Positions 57,996 to 64,000 of a DNA stretch of 64,000 bases are shown here, piece by piece. The notes under the pieces are model-generated. The model saw only the letters and a program-made list of their open reading frames with translations. It was not told the DNA's origin and did not search any database. The stretch spans positions 186,001 through 250,000 of the forward strand of contig JAQOOI010000013.1 of the NCBI GenBank assembly GCA_028554645.1. Direction: 5' to 3'. The stretch comes from Omphalotus guepiniiformis. Taxonomy: Eukaryota; Basidiomycota; Agaricomycetes; Agaricales; Omphalotaceae. The position numbers and the translations under genes are program-made. Positions within the stretch are counted from its first letter, which is position 1. Each line of letters starts with the position of its first letter.

Positions 57996-60900
57996 ATGGA
58001 GGACAACAACTCGAGAATGAAATCCCGCCTCCTTGATGCTTTAGACAGCTCAAGGAGCCCAATGCCGTCGGCCAACTTCAGTTTCACGAATCCAGCGGAG
58101 GCAGGACCGTCTACACTAGCGAATGCGTTAGCGGAAGCTCGTCTGACTCAAGCGAAAGCTCTGATGGACGTCGAAACATCAGGTACGCGACATTGAGTTT
58201 TTATCCCTCTGAAGTTCTTTCATCATTGGAATTTTTAGACGATGAAGACTCGATGTTTCTTTTGGACGCGACGCCGGTGAAACTAGGCAAGAAGATGGCT
58301 GACTCTGGCGGCTTCCGACTCAATTATGACAATGAGACGCCTGTTAGAGCGATTGACATAGGTAAAATCATATAAAACATAATCTTCCTTTTATAATGGA
58401 TATTTTCTCCTCTCCAGGTGGTCCGGACCAGCAAGAAAGGTATGTCGGATGACAGATTCACGTTTTACATGGACCTTCTAAGATTTTTGCTTTAGAATGG
58501 CAACATTCGTCACCCTATCAATCAACAATTTCAGCCATGGCTTCTCTGTGAAGTCAGCAAGGAAAAAGCTGGACCTTAAAGAGTGCGTAGATTCTGCATT
58601 TCCACCGCTGTTTCACTCAAAGGTAATTTCGTAGTGAGGACGACATTCTGCCAGGCATGAATGTCCGCCTTCTACCCCATCAAACCATTGGGGTCGCTTG
58701 GTAAACCTGCTCTTGGCAATATCGCGAACTCGATTCTAAAACCCATTGAAATACAATCAGGATGCTAGAGAAAGAACATAGCGCGGACAAAGGCGGTATA
58801 CTGGCGTGAGTATCGCTGATTTTGCGCTTTCTCTTCCTCATATTTTTCCTTCAGTGACGACATGGGTTTGGGTAAAACCATACAAATGATAGCTACGATG
58901 GCGATGAACCTGCCCAAAATTGATGATAAAGAAACGGCCAAGACAACTCTTATCGTCGTGCCGGCCGCGCTTCTGCAGCAGGTCTGTCTTTGCGTTCCTG
59001 TATAAGCAACAGTGTTCTGAGGGATGCGATAGTGGAAGGAGGAAATAGAGACAAAGTCGAATGGTATCCTGACGGTGCATATTCATCATCAGAAAGGCAA
59101 ACTGAAAGTCAGTGTCATAGCGATCCTCCAACTCCGAGATAACTGACCTGTTTTGCAACAGAGACGCTCCGAAGTGCGGTCGTTCGATGTTCGAGTTTCC
59201 TTTTGCTTTCAACGTCAAATTGTTTTCCTGATAATGAAGTTCTTAGGTCGTGTTGACGACGTATCAGACCCTAATGAGTGATTTTAGTATTCCAAAGGAC
59301 TTACCTGCGGAGGACGAGCCTCGCTGGCTATTGGATTATGGGTTGGTTTGTTCCAATGACTTATTATGGGCATGAGATTAACTGGGTCCTCTCTGACCAG
59401 TGGTGCTCTTGCACGGGTTAAATTCTATCGCGCTATCGTCGATGAGGCTCATTTCATTAGAAACAGGTAGATTGGTCTACATTAATATACTCCGTAGCTG
59501 ATTTCATCCGATACCCCTAGATCCACTCGCTCGAGCGTATCTCTTGCGTATGTGCAAGCGAAATACCGATGGATGCTCACAGGAACACCTGTGACGAATA
59601 CCCTGTGAGTTATTTGTACAGTCTCACGTCGCATCTCATGGAAAAACGCGTCCAGTGCTGATATATATGGTCTTTTACGATTCGGTCGATTTCGACCATG
59701 GAACGATTGGAACGAGTTCAATAAATATGTTGTAGGTGCACGTTCGCGTTAAACAAAGGCATAAGATTCATTTCCATCTCCCCGTTTGACAGGCCCAGGT
59801 GCAGTACGAAGATCCCCCGACCGCAGGTTTGGCAAGAGCCACAACAGCTTTTACTCATGACTCATGATATTACTGTCCTTAGGTCAGCGAGCGCGGACGA
59901 TTTTAGCTCCCATCCTCCTTCGGCGCACCAAGGACTCGATGCTGGAAGGAAAACCCATTCTAGATCTGCCACCTAAAGACATAGAGATCGTTAGATTGGA
60001 ATTTTCTGCAGAAGAACGAGATGTGGGTCGCCCCGCACTTCTATCGTCTCCAACTAATCTTTGTCTCTAAGCTCTATGATTCGTTTGAGAAAAAGTCAAA
60101 GATACGATTGAATAAGTTCATAAAGGAACGGACTTTACTCAAGAAGTAAGCGCTGATTTAAATCAAAATGAATGGTCCGCTGAGCATGTTTCACGTGTAG
60201 CTACTCAGCGATCATTGTGAGTTACACGTCGTTCCTTCACTATCTTAGGTGCTTATGTGCTGGGAAGGTGATGATTCTGCGCCTGAGACAGCTGTGCTGT
60301 CATCCGTACTTGATTTTGGTAAACATATCTTATGGCCAAATTGACTGTTCAATTGCTGAGAACAACAATATTAGTCGCGGGCTAGCGAATATGATGACCC
60401 TACCGTACTGGTCAGTGGCGATGCTGAGAAGGATCAAGCTCGAGCTGTGAAGCAGAAGGGGAGACCATGGGTCGACGAAGTATGGTGTTTTCCTCCCCTC
60501 TAATCTTGATCTCACATCCACGCACCCATAGGTCAAGCGCAGGTAAACCTCAGTTGCAAGTGACTTATACGTCGTGGCTCATCTTGATAAGATTCCTTCT
60601 CCGTGCACGGGCCCAAGAAATACTTGATTTTGAAGATGAGGGTATAACTACAGATGCCAACTGTCCGGTCTGTCAAGAAGGTAAGCCGTAGTCGAAAAGC
60701 ACTCAATATGTTGCTTCAGTTCTATCTCTTTCAGTTTTCGCCGGTAACAATGGAAGGGTTCTCGACTGTGGACACGAGATTTGCTTTGGTTTGTTGACTG
60801 ACTCCGCGCAATTCTTTACGCGGTGCTGATGTGCCTTGCAGATTGCCTTCTCAACCTCAGAAACTCTGCCATTGAGCATGATGGTATCTTGTGAGTTGAA

Positions 60901-62635
60901 CCTGGAATTGCTTGGCTTTCGCCTGTTCAAATATACTCGTCTAGTGGCCAAGGAAGCGAGAAAGAGAATCTCGAGACTGAGAAGCGGTTCGAAGAGGCTA
61001 ATGCTAAAGGTCACCGACCTTGTTAGTTTGTCCCTTTTCCGTGGTGGTGTATAAACTCACATACTGTGGCAGGTCCCACTTGTAAAAAGATGCTCGACGT
61101 GACCGAAACCCGAGTTTTCAAATCTGCGGCTTTCGAGCCCACAGATGAGGAGTTGACTCGACACGCCGCCGAGAGCAGACGGCAGAAAAAGAAAAAAGCC
61201 GTCGAATACGGATCCTCGGAAGACGAGGGTGCTGCTCCCGAAAAGACCTTTGAGGAGCGAGCCTTGGACAGCTCGGACGATGAACTTCCTGATCTTTCAG
61301 AGCTGAGAAGACCCGCCAAGCGTCAAAAAACCAGTGTCGAGAATAGTGACGCCGAGGATGTGAGCCCCTATCTCATTGATGTAGTCGATATATGTATCTG
61401 ACTGAGATGCACAGGACAATATCGTTGATCTGACTGGGGATGACATGTCTCAGCCTAGTGGTTCCAAGCCTGCAGGCAAATCGTCGAAGAACAAGAGGAA
61501 ATCGCCGCCATCGGGAAGAAGCACTGGCGGTAGATGGAATGCCGAAAAAGATGGAATTTCTGAAGCTGTGATTGCTACTTGGTCGAGAGGAGATGACGAC
61601 CTGGAACCTAGTACAAAGATGCTTCAATTAATCGAGTATATTAAGGAATGGGAATATCTCGGAGATAAGACGATTTGCTACTCTCAGTGTAAGTCCTTCA
61701 TTTCTCAATCGTTCCATGCTCGCCTAACATCACACGAAAGGGACGTCCATGCTTGATCTCGTTGGGACATTATTCTCTCGCCATGGAATCAGTAGTGTTC
61801 GCTTCGACGGCAAAATGGACCAATCATCCAGAGACCAAACATTGACCACCTTCAAACAACACGATGGGCCTAAAGTCATCCTTGTTAGGTACGCCGATGT
61901 TTTGAGACGAAGTAGAACTCTTCTAATCCAATTCCTAGTACGAGATGTGGTGGTGTCGGGTGAGCTGTTGTGTTCTTGAGCGAAAACTATATACTTTACT
62001 GAATACATCTTTAGTCTTAACTTGGTTTCTGCGAATCGTATTGTCAAGTAAGTCAACTGTCGACTCATATTCTTGTATACCTCGACTCAATACATTTCAA
62101 AGCCTCGATCTGTCATGGAACTACGCCGCTGAGTCTCAAGCCTATGACAGGTGAAAGATTCCGTATAACGAATGATTTGTTATTCCTGACGTCTTCACAG
62201 GGCTCATCGTATCGGCCAGGAGAAACCAGTGTACGTCAAACGGCTCGTTGTTGCCAACACGATCGAGGAACGGTACGCTTTGACACTACTGCGATATGGT
62301 CAGTTGTTTACTCTTGCCGTTCAGACTCCTCAAGCTGCAAGATGTAAAACTCGGTAAGTGCGAGCGTCGCACAGAGTAGTAGCCAATTCATACGAATTCA
62401 CCCTATTAGGTCTTGCCGAAGCTGCTCTAGGCGAAGGTACAGGCAAGAAACTGACCAAAATGAGTATGAAGGACATCAAATTTGTGCGTTATCTCTATCA
62501 GAACAATAAGTATGGGCGCTGAATTTTTGTTTTTTGAAGCTGTTCGGAATGGATCGCGTGGCCAACAACAAGAACAAGAATGGCCAGAATGGCCGAAGAT
62601 CCCAGCCTCCAAACGTTTCTGGGAACGACGAATAG
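57996..62635 (+). CDS. SNF2-family DNA translocase with RING finger (Rad16/Uls1-like)
   Basis: A long gene of many short exons, running from MEDNNSRMKSRLLDALDSS to PPNVSGNDE. The helicase core is complete: GGILADDMGLGKTIQMIATM (motif I), TLIVVPAALLQQW (Ia), VDEAHFIRN (DEAH box, II), YRWMLTGTPVTNTLADIYGL (III), and later DGPKVILVSTRCGGVGLNLV with AESQAYDRAHRIGQEKPVYV (V-VI). A RING finger (CPVCQEVFAGNNGRVLDCGH and following Cys pairs) lies between the two lobes, as in Rad5, Rad16 and Uls1. Such proteins couple DNA translocation to ubiquitin or SUMO-linked repair and protein removal. No HIRAN domain is seen, which argues against Rad5. I saw no break in any exon I checked. Confidence 0.88.
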
Positions 62636-63361
62636 ATGCTAGACTGTACATACTTCTATGACTGCTACCTAGCCTGAAGACCATAGTACATATTCGCATC
62701 TCAGACCTACTAATATCACCTTACTCTCTCTTAAATACTATAGCTACAGCGTTAGTATATTAGTACTGATCACTGTCAAGCAGATATATCATTATTCAGG
62801 ATACCCTGGTAGGCTACTAAGTCAGTTTTCGTAGAAGTCAACGACACCGTCTCAAATGGTTAGTATCTCAGCGTGAGAATTTGAGACACGCTTGCGAATC
62901 CGAAGGTCGCGTCCAGTTTGCTTTCCTGACATACACTGGTAGGTACCTGCGTCTCTATCTTGTGGAAAAACTGATACATGAGTTTCTACTGGGTATACAT
63001 GTGGATCCACATTCCAACGTTCCTTGGAAGACTGAGAGACTGCTTCTCTACCACTCGGGCCGCACTTGAACAGCGAGGGGACCAACTGGACCTGCAATTC
63101 TGAGATTCTGAGATCTCGGGTACACCTCTAAATTAGCGAGGTATATTCCCGTTACATCTTGCGGTCTATATCTGGTCTATAATGCCTCTCGCAATGATCA
63201 AGTGGTACATTTTCTGTTTCCCCTGATCAATGAGCATCACGGCACTCACTTTGGATCGATTTCTGCGCTGTCATGAGGCTGAGGCGCATGCCGTCAGCTC
63301 GAAAAGTCGAAATTCTTATAAGCTGGTGCAACCTCCCAATGTCGACTGGCGTACCAAAGCG
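62636..63361. other. intergenic stretch
   Basis: Between the SNF2 gene and the GH3 gene on the same strand, about 0.7 kb, with no supported gene. Confidence 0.5.
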
Positions 63362-64000
63362 ATGTTTTCACGCCTGCTTGTGTTCTCTGTTCTAGCCTCA
63401 GCTAGCTTCACCTCAGTGCTCTCTGAGAGTGGCAGTCCTGAAAACTTGACTACGTCTAGTATCCGCTCAATCTCTCAGACTTTGACCAGTCTTGCGGGTT
63501 CGACTTCGACCTCTAGCTCTGGAAGTACATCATCATCTTTAGAGACCATCTCAGCTTCGACCAGCACTCAGGACATTTCTGGCCTTGCTCCGGCGCCATC
63601 CGAGAGTCCAATCCCAGTTATCTTCCCGTCCACAGCTTCCAATCCTCCTGCTGTCCAGGATGAGACTATTATCCCTGACTTTGCACCTGCGTGGAGCACA
63701 GCTTATCAAAAGGCGAAAATTAAGGTGGCCCCTGCTTTCTCTCATGAGTTCGCTTTTCTGAGAATTATCTTGTAACTGGTAGATTGCCAATTATACCCTC
63801 CAAGAGCTGGTCAGCGTCACTACTGGCATTGCTGCCCTAGGAACTCATGGTCGTTGCATTGGAAACATTCCGAGTAACAACGGGAGTGATGGATGGGCTG
63901 GTTTGTGTCTCCAGGTAATCTTGTCCTTCTGTTGCTTTCACAAAACGGTCTTAGCCCGAGCTGCCTTTTGCAGGACGGGCCTTTAGGTGTGCGTTTCACC
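63362..64000 (+). CDS. GH3 beta-glucosidase, N-terminal part cut by window edge
   Basis: Exons 63362-63724, 63783-63914 and 63974-64000 (continuing beyond the edge) are in frame. The start MFSRLLVFSVLASASFTSVL is a signal peptide, chosen over an upstream in-frame Met at 63230. A long Ser/Thr-rich stretch follows, then the start of the GH3 catalytic domain: FAPAWSTAYQKAKIK, NYTLQELVSVTTG, RCIGNIPSNNG and GLCLQDGPLGVRF. Family enzymes release glucose from cellobiose and related beta-glucosides outside the cell. The catalytic Asp and Glu lie beyond the window. The Ser/Thr-rich linker suggests a cell-wall-bound or heavily glycosylated form. Confidence 0.88.

Overview
The window looks like nuclear DNA of a filamentous basidiomycete, probably an Agaricomycete. 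Genes are dense and cut by many 48-70 nt GT-AG introns, several exons are tiny (10-20 nt), and recognisable proteins include an adenylosuccinate lyase, Rheb, a Tah18-type diflavin reductase, a heme-thiolate peroxidase and F-box-like proteins. I worked out gene models by hand by joining open frames across GT-AG introns. Intron borders are given where I checked them. All identities rest on recognised motifs, since no database search was possible.

Layout. 1-1669: the 5' end of a Ty3/gypsy LTR retrotransposon on the minus strand (LTR, apparent self-primer, gag, first codons of pol; the rest lies off the left edge). 1.9-9.2 kb: a small unknown protein, a membrane-anchored beta-helix protein, ADE13 and a SnoaL/NTF2-like protein. 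9.8-18.3 kb: an RTT106-like histone chaperone, a signal-peptide amidohydrolase, an RluA-type pseudouridine synthase, an unknown four-exon protein ending in a Gly/Ala-rich membrane-like segment, and the GTPase RHB1. 18.7-27.9 kb: a Ufo1-like F-box/WD/UIM protein, then three small-molecule enzymes on the same strand: an Old Yellow Enzyme, an aldo-keto reductase whose last splice site does not fit, and an arylamine N-acetyltransferase. 28.5-37.6 kb: SWP73 (SWI/SNF), a BAR-SH3 protein, a BTB protein and TAH18.

38.5-51.4 kb: a secreted Ser/Thr-rich protein, an F-box-like protein, a sugar transporter, MED21, two unknown proteins, a mitochondrial RRM protein and a heme-thiolate (chloroperoxidase/peroxygenase) homologue with changed catalytic residues. 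52.5-62.6 kb: a 949-codon gene joining a Cdc24-like RhoGEF to a protein kinase domain, then two broken host-gene fragments (MCM2 and an EMI1-like protein), then a RING-containing SNF2 translocase. The right edge holds the start of a GH3 beta-glucosidase.

Most of the window is ordinary housekeeping sequence. The points most worth a second look are the self-priming signature of the retroelement, the Cdc24-kinase fusion, the peroxidase with its E-H-D motif replaced by A-H-R, the MCM2/EMI1 pseudogene fragments, and the unknown family at 15.3-16.5 kb.
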